The notes under the pieces: generated by a model
Told to the model about the DNA's origin: nothing
The model's database searches: none
What the model saw: the letters and a program-made list of their open reading frames with translations, nothing else
Position numbers and translations under genes: made by a program
Shown: positions 12,334 to 19,537 of the stretch, one piece after another
How the letters are laid out: every line of letters starts with the position of its first letter
Numbering within the stretch: position 1 is the first letter of the stretch
Origin: Caprella mutica
Lineage: Eukaryota > Arthropoda > Malacostraca > Amphipoda > Caprellidae
DNA: 64,000 bases
Direction: 5' to 3'
Assembly (NCBI GenBank): GCA_947561585.1
Contig: CANNZV010003137.1
Location: 1-64,000, forward strand

Positions 12334-12366
12334 ACCCACCACCGTAGGGTGGGTTTTTGACCCACC
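12334..12366 (+). promoter_or_regulatory. Three-segment alternative hairpin (terminator/antiterminator-like) ahead of tuf
   Basis: Segment 1 is ACCCACC (12334-12340), segment 2 is GGTGGGT (12348-12354), segment 3 is ACCCACC (12360-12366). Pairing 1:2 makes a hairpin followed directly by TTTTT (12354-12358), a terminator form. Pairing 2:3 places that T-run in the loop and destroys the terminator. The geometry resembles an attenuator, although the GTAGGGTGGGT motif may simply be a dispersed repeat. No leader peptide is seen. Confidence 0.5.
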
Positions 12367-12393
12367 GCCCACCAAAACTAGGGAGCCAATACC

Positions 12394-13569
12394 ATGGCAA
12401 AGGAAAAGTTTGAACGCGGCAAGCCGCACTGCAACATCGGCACGATTGGTCACGTTGACCACGGCAAGACGACGCTGACAGCGGCGATCACCAAGTACTT
12501 TGGTGACTTCAAAGCGTACGACCAGATTGACGGCGCGCCGGAAGAAAAAGCCCGTGGCATCACCATCTCGACGGCGCACGTTGAATACGAGACGGACAAC
12601 CGTCACTACGCGCACGTCGACTGCCCCGGCCACGCCGACTATGTTAAGAACATGATCACCGGTGCCGCCCAGATGGACGGCGCGATCCTGGTTGTGAACG
12701 CTGCAGACGGCCCGATGCCGCAGACCCGTGAGCACATCCTGCTGGGCCGCCAGGTTGGCATCCCGTCGATGGTCGTGTTCCTGAACAAAGTTGATCAGGT
12801 TGACGACGAAGAGCTGCTGGAACTGGTCGAAATGGAAGTCCGCGAACTGCTGACCGAATACGACTATCCGGGTGACGATATCCCGATTGTAGCTGGGTCG
12901 GCTCTGGCCGCACTGGAAGGCCGCGACGAAAACATCGGCGAAGACAAGATCCGCGAACTGATGGCGGCCGTGGATGAGTACATCCCGCAGCCCGAGCGCG
13001 CGATCGACATGCCGTTCCTGATGCCGATCGAAGACGTGTTCTCGATCTCGGGCCGCGGTACTGTTGTGACCGGCCGTGTCGAGCGTGGCGTGATCAACGT
13101 TGGCGACAGCATTGAAATCGTTGGTATTCGTGACACCACGACCACCACCTGCACGGGCGTTGAAATGTTCCGCAAGCTGCTGGATCGCGGTGAAGCGGGC
13201 GACAACATCGGCGCGCTGCTGCGCGGCGTTGACCGTGAAGGCGTTGAGCGTGGCCAGGTTCTGTGTAAGCCGGGTTCGGTGAAGCCGCACACCAAGTTTG
13301 AGTGTGAGGTCTACATCCTGACCAAGGAAGAAGGCGGCCGTCACACGCCGTTCTTCAAGAACTACCGCCCGCAGTTCTACTTCCGTACGACGGACGTGAC
13401 CGGCACGGTTGAGCTTCCCGACGGCACCGAAATGGTGATGCCGGGCGACAACCTGAAGTTCAACGTTGAGCTGATCGCCCCGATCGCCATGGAAGACGGC
13501 CTACGCTTCGCCATCCGCGAAGGCGGCCGCACCGTGGGTTCCGGCGTCGTGTCGAAGATCATCGAGTAA
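12394..13569 (+). CDS. tuf: Translation elongation factor Tu
   Basis: GTPase delivering aminoacyl-tRNA to the ribosome, 391 aa. G1 is GHVDHGKTT (about residues 18-26), switch I includes [18 protein letters not shown]3 is DCPGH (about residue 80) and G4 is NKVD (about residue 135). Domain 2/3 motifs [12 protein letters not shown] and the C-terminal [15 protein letters not shown] are intact. Rhodobacterales often carry a second tuf copy beside the rpl-rpoB region; it is not in this window. The RBS AGGGAGC precedes the ATG, and a strong terminator follows. Confidence 0.98.
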   Translation: MAKEKFERGKPHCNIGTIGHVDHGKTTLTAAITKYFGDFKAYDQIDGAPEEKARGITISTAHVEYETDNRHYAHVDCPGHADYVKNMITGAAQMDGAILVVNAADGPMPQTREHILLGRQVGIPSMVVFLNKVDQVDDEELLELVEMEVRELLTEYDYPGDDIPIVAGSALAALEGRDENIGEDKIRELMAAVDEYIPQPERAIDMPFLMPIEDVFSISGRGTVVTGRVERGVINVGDSIEIVGIRDTTTTTCTGVEMFRKLLDRGEAGDNIGALLRGVDREGVERGQVLCKPGSVKPHTKFECEVYILTKEEGGRHTPFFKNYRPQFYFRTTDVTGTVELPDGTEMVMPGDNLKFNVELIAPIAMEDGLRFAIREGGRTVGSGVVSKIIE

Positions 13570-13592
13570 TCAGGTTTTCTGATCTTGATCGG

Positions 13593-13620
13593 AAAGGCCG
13601 CTCTTTCGAGCGGCCTTTTT
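13593..13620 (+). terminator. Intrinsic terminator after tuf
   Basis: GGCCGCTC (13596-13603) pairs perfectly with GAGCGGCC (13608-13615) over loop TTTC, followed by TTTTT (13616-13620) and preceded by AAA. It closes the str operon. Confidence 0.92.
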
Positions 13621-13911
13621 GGTTCGTGGCCTACATGTTTGGGCAAAAAGTGACCAACCGCAAAAGGTGCAATTTGATCCCAAAAGGGTTGGACACACAG
13701 GGGTGCGACAAAATTTCCGCCGCCCATGCTGCGATGCGGCTTTTGCGTGGGCAGCATGCAGCAAGCCTTGTTGATGCAACAGTTATTCGGAACCGCACCC
13801 GGCTGCATACCAATCCGGTATACAGTGGTACGCGGTTAACCCATTAAAATCATTTGATTTTATTCCTTCGATGCCCCTTTTGGAGACATGTTCTGCCAAA
13901 GGGAGGTGTGC
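13621..13911. other. Intergenic spacer, tuf to meh-like gene
   Basis: No gene is seen here. CATGCTGC (13725-13732) and GCAGCATG (13751-13758) form a perfect 8-bp inverted repeat around an 18-base spacer that can pair further. An AT-rich stretch around 13843-13866 may hold the promoter of the next operon; I could not pick a clear -35/-10 pair. Confidence 0.5.
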
Positions 13912-14754
13912 ATGGACCAGATAAACCTTATCGCCTGGACGGGCCGTATGGCGACTGAGCAAGGCGGGCTGGATGCTCGTCAGGCTTCGATGATGCACGC
14001 AACCCTTGGCCGTCCAAATACAACGGCGCCAGTGACTGGGGAGGCACTCCCGCCGTTGTGGCACTGGGCCGGGTTCCCACCGATTTCCGCCATGGAGAAG
14101 ATCGGAGAGGATGGGCACCCGCGCCCAGGCGGCTTTTTGCCGCCTATGCCAAACGCCCGCCGGATGTGGGCCGGTGGCGCGTTGCAGTTTCATTCTGCTT
14201 TGCGCGTCGGAGAAACCATGACGCGCCAATCGGTGATCCGCGATATCGTGACAAAGGAAGGTGCCGCCGGGAATATGACCTTTGTGACGGTCAACCATAT
14301 GATTTATGGCAGTCGCGGTTTGGCTGTGTCCGAACGTCAGGACATTGCTTATTTGCCAGCGCCAAATGGATATGCGCCACCCAAGGCACGACCCATGCCA
14401 AAAGCGCCGGTATTGCGTGAAGTGTTCGACGCTTCAGAAGTATTGCTTTTCCGCTACTCGGCCCTGACCTTCAACGGGCATCGCATCCACTATGACCGGA
14501 CCTATGCGCAATCGGTTGAACACTATCCTGATCTGGTGGTCCACGGCCCGCTTCAGGCAACGCTGCTGATGCGCGCTGCTATAGATCACAAAGGTCGGAC
14601 ACCGGTCGATTTTCACTATCGCGCGGTGCATCCCGTGTTCACAGGAGAAGTAGACATTGCAGCGGTTGAAGAAGACGGTGCCCTTAGTTTGTGTACTGGG
14701 CAAAGTGGCCATCAAGGAATGCAAGCGACCGCAATTTGGGAGGACACAGTATGA
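13912..14754 (+). CDS. meh: Mesaconyl-C4-CoA (3-methylfumaryl-CoA) hydratase-like, FAS1/MaoC dehydratase fold
   Basis: 280 aa, double hot-dog hydratase. The family adds water to 3-methylfumaryl-CoA (mesaconyl-C4-CoA) to give citramalyl-CoA. Support: LPPLWHWAGFPP near residue 45, the late hot-dog motif FNGHRIHYDRTYAQSVEHYPDLVVHGPLQ (about residues 185-215) that carries the catalytic-type Asp/His of MaoC-like domains, and pairing with an Mct-like CoA transferase by a 4-bp ATGA overlap. The ATG at 13912 has the excellent RBS AGGGAGGTG, better than an in-frame ATG at 13888. No malyl-CoA or citramalyl-CoA lyase is adjacent. Another acyl-CoA hydratase activity is possible. Confidence 0.72.
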   Translation: MDQINLIAWTGRMATEQGGLDARQASMMHATLGRPNTTAPVTGEALPPLWHWAGFPPISAMEKIGEDGHPRPGGFLPPMPNARRMWAGGALQFHSALRVGETMTRQSVIRDIVTKEGAAGNMTFVTVNHMIYGSRGLAVSERQDIAYLPAPNGYAPPKARPMPKAPVLREVFDASEVLLFRYSALTFNGHRIHYDRTYAQSVEHYPDLVVHGPLQATLLMRAAIDHKGRTPVDFHYRAVHPVFTGEVDIAAVEEDGALSLCTGQSGHQGMQATAIWEDTV

Positions 14755-15989
14755 GTCTTCTTAAAGGAATGCGGGTTGTCGAAGGTTCGGCCTTTGTTGC
14801 GGTGCCACTGGCCGGGATGACGCTGGCGCAGATGGGGGCCGAAGTCATCCGGTTCGACCGCCTAGGAGGCGGGCTGGACGCTGGACGATGGCCTTTGGCC
14901 CCTTCGGGAGAATCCCTATTTTGGGCGGGTCTGAACAAAGGTAAGAAATCTGTCGCCGTCGATATGAAAAGCCCCGAAGGCCGTGAATTGATCACGCGGA
15001 TAATTACAGCCCCTGGGGAAGACGCCGGATTGTTTTTGACCAACCTGCGGGTGCGTGGATGGATGGACTATGACACCTTGGTCAAGGAGCGCAGCGATTT
15101 GGTTATGGTGACTTTGACAGGCGATCGTCATGGACGACCTCAGGTTGACTACACTGTCAATCCGGCGCTTGGCATTCCAGATATTACTGGTCCCGAGGGG
15201 CATATTGACCCTGTCGCCAACGCTTTGCCTGCATGGGATCTGATTGCGGGTAATTTGGCTGTGTCATCGTTGCTGGCGGCCGAGAGGCACCGTTTGCGCA
15301 CCGGGTGCGGGCAGGATGTTGAACTGGCGCTAAAAGACGTTGCAGCGGCAACGCTGGGCCACTTGGGGATGATTGGAGATGCAGTGGTGAACGATACGCC
15401 GCGTTCAAAATCTGGCAACGCATTGTACGGAGCGTATGGGCAGGATTTTGAGTGTGGCTGTGGAGGTCGTGTCATGGTGATTGGCCTGACAGACCGGCAA
15501 TGGCGTGGATTGGTCGATGCGACGGACACAGGCGAAGCTATGGCGGCATTGGAACAAGCCAGTGGCCGTGATCTGCGCCAAGAAGGTGCCCGGTGGGCGT
15601 TGCGCCATGCGATTACCGCATTGCTTGAACCGTGGTTCGCCGCGCGCCGTATCGCAGATTTTGGACCGGAATTCGACAAGCGCGGTCTGACGTGGTCGGT
15701 GTTTCGGACGGTCAAACAGGCTGTCACTGAAGACCCGGATCTTTCTACGAAGAACCCAATGTTTTCAATGCTGGACCAACCGGGTTTAGGGCGATTCCCG
15801 GTGCCTGCTTTTCCGGCAACCTTTTCGGCCTCTCAGCGAGAAACCCCAAAGGCAGCCCCGCGTTTGGGCGAACATACCGAAGAAGTGTTGGCCGACGTGG
15901 CCAAGCTGGATAGCCGCGAGATTGCAGCGCTTTTTGACAAGGGTATCGTGCAACAATCTGTAGCTGCCATACCGCGCCACGCCGCGTAA
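14751..15989 (+). CDS. mct: Mesaconyl-CoA C1-C4 CoA transferase-like (2-methylfumaryl-CoA isomerase), CaiB/BaiF family
   Basis: 412 aa, class III CoA transferase. In Chloroflexus the homologous enzyme moves CoA within mesaconate from C1 to C4, giving the Meh substrate. The N-terminus GMRVVEGSAFVAVPLAGMTLAQMGAEVIRFD, FWAGLNKGKKSVAVDM, and the late APRLGEHTEEVL match what I recall of that enzyme, including the missing free carboxylic acceptor context of intermolecular CaiB enzymes. The start ATG overlaps the upstream stop (ATGA, 14751-14754), so translation is probably coupled. The pair would feed C5 dicarboxylates (mesaconate, methylaspartate or itaconate related) toward citramalyl-CoA, hence acetyl-CoA and pyruvate. 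Confidence 0.75.
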   Translation: MSLLKGMRVVEGSAFVAVPLAGMTLAQMGAEVIRFDRLGGGLDAGRWPLAPSGESLFWAGLNKGKKSVAVDMKSPEGRELITRIITAPGEDAGLFLTNLRVRGWMDYDTLVKERSDLVMVTLTGDRHGRPQVDYTVNPALGIPDITGPEGHIDPVANALPAWDLIAGNLAVSSLLAAERHRLRTGCGQDVELALKDVAAATLGHLGMIGDAVVNDTPRSKSGNALYGAYGQDFECGCGGRVMVIGLTDRQWRGLVDATDTGEAMAALEQASGRDLRQEGARWALRHAITALLEPWFAARRIADFGPEFDKRGLTWSVFRTVKQAVTEDPDLSTKNPMFSMLDQPGLGRFPVPAFPATFSASQRETPKAAPRLGEHTEEVLADVAKLDSREIAALFDKGIVQQSVAAIPRHAA

Positions 15990-16024
15990 CGTTTTGCTGC
16001 GCAGAGCGCAATTTTGGTCGATTT

Positions 16025-16057
16025 GCGCCACGCATCCGGGAGAGCGATGCGTGGCGT
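16025..16057. terminator. Hairpin between convergent mct and small secreted protein gene
   Basis: GCCACGCATC (16027-16036) pairs perfectly with GATGCGTGGC (16046-16055) over a 9-base loop, with one more wobble and base pair outside. It lacks a clear T-run on either strand, so it is a probable but not certain transcription stop between convergent genes. Confidence 0.5.
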
Positions 16058-16073
16058 AGTGGCAGTCCTGCAA

Positions 16074-16298
16074 TTACTGCAGATGGGCGCGGATTTTCGA
16101 GGCTGTTTCGCCAAACGAGTCGCCGCCATGTGCAAATGTCAGCAGGATGTTGATGTCCTGTTCGGTGAGTTGGGACAAGTCGGCGCCCGGTACAAAGTGC
16201 TGGATGTCATGGATGGCGACTGTGTTGTTGGTCATGGCCGATGCTGCGCCAGCAAGAGTTGCAGTTGCGATAAGAGTGGCTGCGATAATGCGTTTCAT
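16074..16298 (-). CDS. Small secreted protein of unknown function
   Basis: 74 aa. MKRIIAATLIATATLAGAASA is a clean Sec signal peptide (Lys/Arg, hydrophobic core, Ala-Ser-Ala cleavage near residue 21). The mature part is only about 53 residues, without cysteines, ending in FGETASKIRAHLQ. AGGAAACACC precedes the ATG. Function is unknown; a periplasmic role is likely. It is transcribed toward mct and away from the 460-bp spacer before tRNA-Trp. Confidence 0.72.
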   Translation of the reverse strand: MKRIIAATLIATATLAGAASAMTNNTVAIHDIQHFVPGADLSQLTEQDINILLTFAHGGDSFGETASKIRAHLQ

Positions 16299-16761
16299 GG
16301 TGTTTCCTTTTTCAGTTTTGTGCAGGCCAAGACGCCTGCTTGGTTTGGGTGATGCCGGGCCGTCTGTCCGACACCAATCAAGTTAGGGTTGGGCATTTGG
16401 GATTTGAATTCACAAAGGAATCGCGATTTCCTCACGAAGTTTTGGGGTTGAATTTGAACCCAAATCCACGGGGCATTGTGCGCTGACTAACAGTATCGGT
16501 GCGGTTCATTCTGGCTTGGCTCTATGTGGATCGTCGACGGCCCGAACGGTTTCCCTGATTGTGAAAACGCGGTGCATTTCGTCTGAGAACACAAGAGTGT
16601 GACTGTTGAAATCGACCTGTTTATTTCAATCCGCGCGCCCTTGCGTGACCGCACGAGATAGGAACGTGAGCAATTCGGGGCCTTGGGCGGCAGAATTCGC
16701 GGTTGGGTTTGAATTGAGCCTTGCAAAGCTGCACGGCCTTTCGTATTCAGCCCTCGGCCTT
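16299..16761. other. Intergenic spacer with inverted repeats, small protein gene to tRNA-Trp
   Basis: No convincing gene. A 10-bp palindrome AATCGCGATT lies at 16419-16428. An imperfect inverted repeat TTTGGGGTT/GAACCCAAA spans 16441-16464, and a distal ATTTGGG copy lies at 16395-16401. These could serve the small secreted protein gene, but no operator type is recognised. Confidence 0.35.
16721..16749 (+). promoter_or_regulatory. Candidate promoter of tRNA-Trp
   Basis: TTGCAA (16721-16726), 17-bp spacer, TATTCA (16744-16749), placing a start about 5-6 bases ahead of the tRNA. Position is good; the hexamers are only fair matches. Confidence 0.4.
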
Positions 16762-16837
16762 AGGGGTATAGCTCAGCTGGTAGAGCGACGGTCTCCAAAA
16801 CCGTAGGTCGCGGGTTCGAACCCTGCTGCCCCTGCCA
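16762..16837 (+). tRNA. tRNA-Trp (anticodon CCA)
   Basis: Cloverleaf: acceptor AGGGGTA/TGCCCCT, D-arm GCTC-AGCTGGTAGA-GC, anticodon stem ACGGT/ACCGT with loop CTCCAAA (anticodon CCA), T-arm GCGGG-TTCGAAC-CCTGC, discriminator G and encoded CCA (16835-16837). In related genomes tRNA-Trp often precedes secE-nusG; here a convergent sugar locus follows instead. Confidence 0.97.
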
Positions 16838-16880
16838 AATCCCGAAATCGGTGACACTCTATGGCGTCCGCAGACGTCTC

Positions 16881-18794
16881 TTAGACTGTGCGTTGAACGG
16901 ACACGGCGGGCAGCGTCAGGCCATTGACGACCTGCGGCCGGGTTGAGTGGTTGAACCAGAAACATTCCTGACCGGTCTGTCTGCGTCGCACTCCCTCGGG
17001 CATCTCCACGGTCTCAACACCCGCTTGCACACAAGTTTGTTGAATAACGTGGCGCATTGCCTTTTCGTCCAGCCAACCGCACAGATAGTAAAGGTTTTGA
17101 TGCGATATCAGCGCAGGGTGCCCATCTTGTAGTTGCTCTATGACCGAGAACTGACCTTCGACGAATTCCCGGTAGGAAATAATCGCACCGTCAGTCTCTA
17201 ATGGAACGGGCATGTCAGGCCGCAGGCTTTCAACGTGGGATACAACAAGGTCCCAGCCGGGGATATTGGGCGGCAGAGGGGTGGGCGTCCGCATGGTATC
17301 GTCTCGTGCGCCAGTGCGTGGCCCCAATAGCCAAATCGCATCACTGCCTGTCAGAGATTGCTTGATCTGTTCAGGCATGTGCATCAGGCCGGGTGCCGCA
17401 ATGAGCTTGTACGTTGTCAGGTCGGCATCTGGCCTGACAATGTCGATGGACACCCCAAGCTGGCGCATTGCGCGGTACGTGTCGAAGACAAGATCGAAAT
17501 AGCTAAACCCCTGACCGTGAGGCTGGATGGACCACGCCCAGTCAGCTTCGTAGTCAAAAACCAAAGCCACTTTTGACCTATAGAGCGACACATCGGGTGC
17601 CTGCAGTATCTCTTGCGCAACCTGTGCGGCCTCTTCCAAACCGGGTGCTGCTGCGCTGTCGGGGCGCAGCAGGCCCGCGTGCATCTGTTCCTGCGCCATA
17701 GGCGCTTGTCGCCAGCGGAAATAGCAGACGGCCTCAGCACCGTGCGCAAAGGCTTCCCAACTCCAAAGCCGGACCATGCCGGGCAGGGGGGCGGGATTGT
17801 ACGGGGCCCAGTTCACAGGTCCGGGTTGTTGTTCCATCACCCACCAGCGCCCTTTGCCAACGCTTCGATACAGGTCATGATGAAAGGCTTGAAAATCCGG
17901 GTCACCTTGGCGCGCATAGGCGCGTTTGTGGGCTTCTGGTGCTTTGACCCTGTCTTCGAGAAATCCCAGTGGGTAGCTGTCCCAGCTTGCAATTTCGAGA
18001 TCATCACCAACCTTGAAGTGGTCGAAGTCGGTTATACGCCCCATGTAATTGTGTGCGATCGGCGCATCCGAATGCGCCTTAAGGATATCCACCTGAAGCC
18101 GGTTGAACGAAACAACCTGATCTGAACTGAAGCGTTTGAAATCCAACACATGTGATGGGTTGGGTTCTGTGACGGTTAGGTTGGGCAAATCAATCTGGTC
18201 AAAGCTGTTGTATTCCATTGACCAGAACACGTTTCCCCATGCCGCATTCAAAGCGTGGATGTCGCCATCATTGCCGTTGCCGGGATAGCAGGCGCGCAGC
18301 CAATCGCGAAAGGCATGGCACGCAGCATCGCTGTAAGACACCGTGGTATCATGGCAGCCGTATTCATTGTCAGTCTGCCAAGCCGCCACATGTGGGTTTT
18401 GGCCATATCGCTGTGCCAGTTTGGTGACGATACGAGCGCATTCGTTGCGATACCCTTCGTGGCTAAAGCAATAGTGCCGGCGTGATCCAAATTTGCGCGG
18501 GTGGCCGTTTTCATCCACGGCGAGCATATCTGGGTACCGGTCGACCACCCAGCGCGGGGGCGTCGCTGTGGGTGTGCCTAACACAACCTTAAGTCCCGCG
18601 TTTCCCAGTACCGAAATGGCATCGTCCAGCCAGTCAAAAACAAATACGCCCGGCTGCGGCTCTAACCGCGACCAAGCGAATTCTCCGATACGGACCCATG
18701 TCAGGCCTGCCTCGACCATTCGGCGTGCGTCGTCTTCCCAGATGTGGCGTGGCCAGTGTTCCGGGTAATAGCAGGTGCCCAAGGTGCGTTTCAT
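16881..18794 (-). CDS. Beta-galactosidase, glycoside hydrolase family 42
   Basis: 637 aa. Splits beta-galactosides in the cytoplasm. The GH42 start MKRTLGTCYYPEHWP is clear, so I begin at ATG 18794 rather than at an ATG 29 codons upstream that would overlap the preceding gene. The acid/base is Glu144 in WQTDNEYG and the nucleophile Glu321 in VMEQQPGPVNW. The TIM barrel is followed by the trimerisation domain (RSKVALVFDYEADWAW) and a C-terminal beta domain. No signal peptide. Last gene of the minus-strand galactoside operon. Confidence 0.9.
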   Translation of the reverse strand: MKRTLGTCYYPEHWPRHIWEDDARRMVEAGLTWVRIGEFAWSRLEPQPGVFVFDWLDDAISVLGNAGLKVVLGTPTATPPRWVVDRYPDMLAVDENGHPRKFGSRRHYCFSHEGYRNECARIVTKLAQRYGQNPHVAAWQTDNEYGCHDTTVSYSDAACHAFRDWLRACYPGNGNDGDIHALNAAWGNVFWSMEYNSFDQIDLPNLTVTEPNPSHVLDFKRFSSDQVVSFNRLQVDILKAHSDAPIAHNYMGRITDFDHFKVGDDLEIASWDSYPLGFLEDRVKAPEAHKRAYARQGDPDFQAFHHDLYRSVGKGRWWVMEQQPGPVNWAPYNPAPLPGMVRLWSWEAFAHGAEAVCYFRWRQAPMAQEQMHAGLLRPDSAAAPGLEEAAQVAQEILQAPDVSLYRSKVALVFDYEADWAWSIQPHGQGFSYFDLVFDTYRAMRQLGVSIDIVRPDADLTTYKLIAAPGLMHMPEQIKQSLTGSDAIWLLGPRTGARDDTMRTPTPLPPNIPGWDLVVSHVESLRPDMPVPLETDGAIISYREFVEGQFSVIEQLQDGHPALISHQNLYYLCGWLDEKAMRHVIQQTCVQAGVETVEMPEGVRRRQTGQECFWFNHSTRPQVVNGLTLPAVSVQRTV

Positions 18795-18849
18795 GCGGTC
18801 ATCACTTATCGAAGTGCCAAGGTTTGGCGGGGAGAGTGCGCTTTGATGG

Positions 18850-19458
18850 TCAGCCAGCGACGGTGGCATCGTATGCCGCAACGATCTCTGTGGCCTTGGA
18901 GTGGACCTGCTGAGCCGTCATTCCGGGGCGATAAACGCCTGTTCCGATGCCAAAGCCGGTCACGCCCACATCAAACCAGTCTGCGAAATTGTCAGGGCCG
19001 ACCCCGCCGACAGCATAGGTGCCGGTTCCTTCGGGTAGCACAGCCTTGATTGCGCCCAGACCTTTCGGTCCGATCAGGAAGGCAGGGAAAAACTTCAACC
19101 CATCGGCGCCGTGTCGCAGTGCGGTAAAGCACTCAGTCGGGGTTGCCACGCCGGGGTAGGATGACATGCCCAAAGCCTTTGTACGGTCAATGACCGCTGG
19201 GTTGCAGTCTGGCGACACGATCAAGCTGCCGCCCGCGCCATGCACCGCCGCGACGTCTTCGGCACTCAGCACCGTTCCCGCGCCGATCTGGGCCTTGTCT
19301 GACAGGGCGCTTGCCAGTGTTTGAATTGACCTAAGCGGGTCCGGGGAATTTAGCGGAACTTCGATGCGGTCAATTCCGGCAGCGATCAAAGCCTCGCCAA
19401 TGGGCAGCACTTCGTTTGGCTTAACTCCGCGCAGAATAGCGATGATTTCACGGCTCAT
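18850..19458 (-). CDS. dgoA: 2-dehydro-3-deoxy-6-phosphogalactonate (KDPGal) aldolase
   Basis: 202 aa, class I KDPG/KDPGal aldolase fold. Splits KDPGal to pyruvate and glyceraldehyde-3-phosphate in the De Ley-Doudoroff galactose route. Motifs: IAILRGVKPNEV with the active-site Glu in DRIEVPLNSP, GAGTVL, VSPDCNP, and the Schiff-base lysine in GLKFFPA. The proline-rich SPD near Glu40 fits KDPGal rather than KDPG enzymes, and so does the galactosidase neighbourhood. ATG 19458 follows GAGGAG. The galactonate dehydratase and KDGal kinase of this route are not in the window. Confidence 0.85.
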   Translation of the reverse strand: MSREIIAILRGVKPNEVLPIGEALIAAGIDRIEVPLNSPDPLRSIQTLASALSDKAQIGAGTVLSAEDVAAVHGAGGSLIVSPDCNPAVIDRTKALGMSSYPGVATPTECFTALRHGADGLKFFPAFLIGPKGLGAIKAVLPEGTGTYAVGGVGPDNFADWFDVGVTGFGIGTGVYRPGMTAQQVHSKATEIVAAYDATVAG

Positions 19459-19537
19459 TTGCGGGTCTCCTCGAACATGGTTGGCTTGCGCGGTTCTATT
19501 GTCCGGTTGATGCCATGCCTGCGTTGGGCGATGGTGA

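Noticed and set aside
12295..13344. 349-codon open frame antisense to tuf
   Set aside because: Shadow of tuf, which is unmistakable on the plus strand.
16762..16837. tRNA-Trp as attachment site of an integrated element
   Set aside because: No integrase and no second copy of the tRNA 3' end were found in the window.
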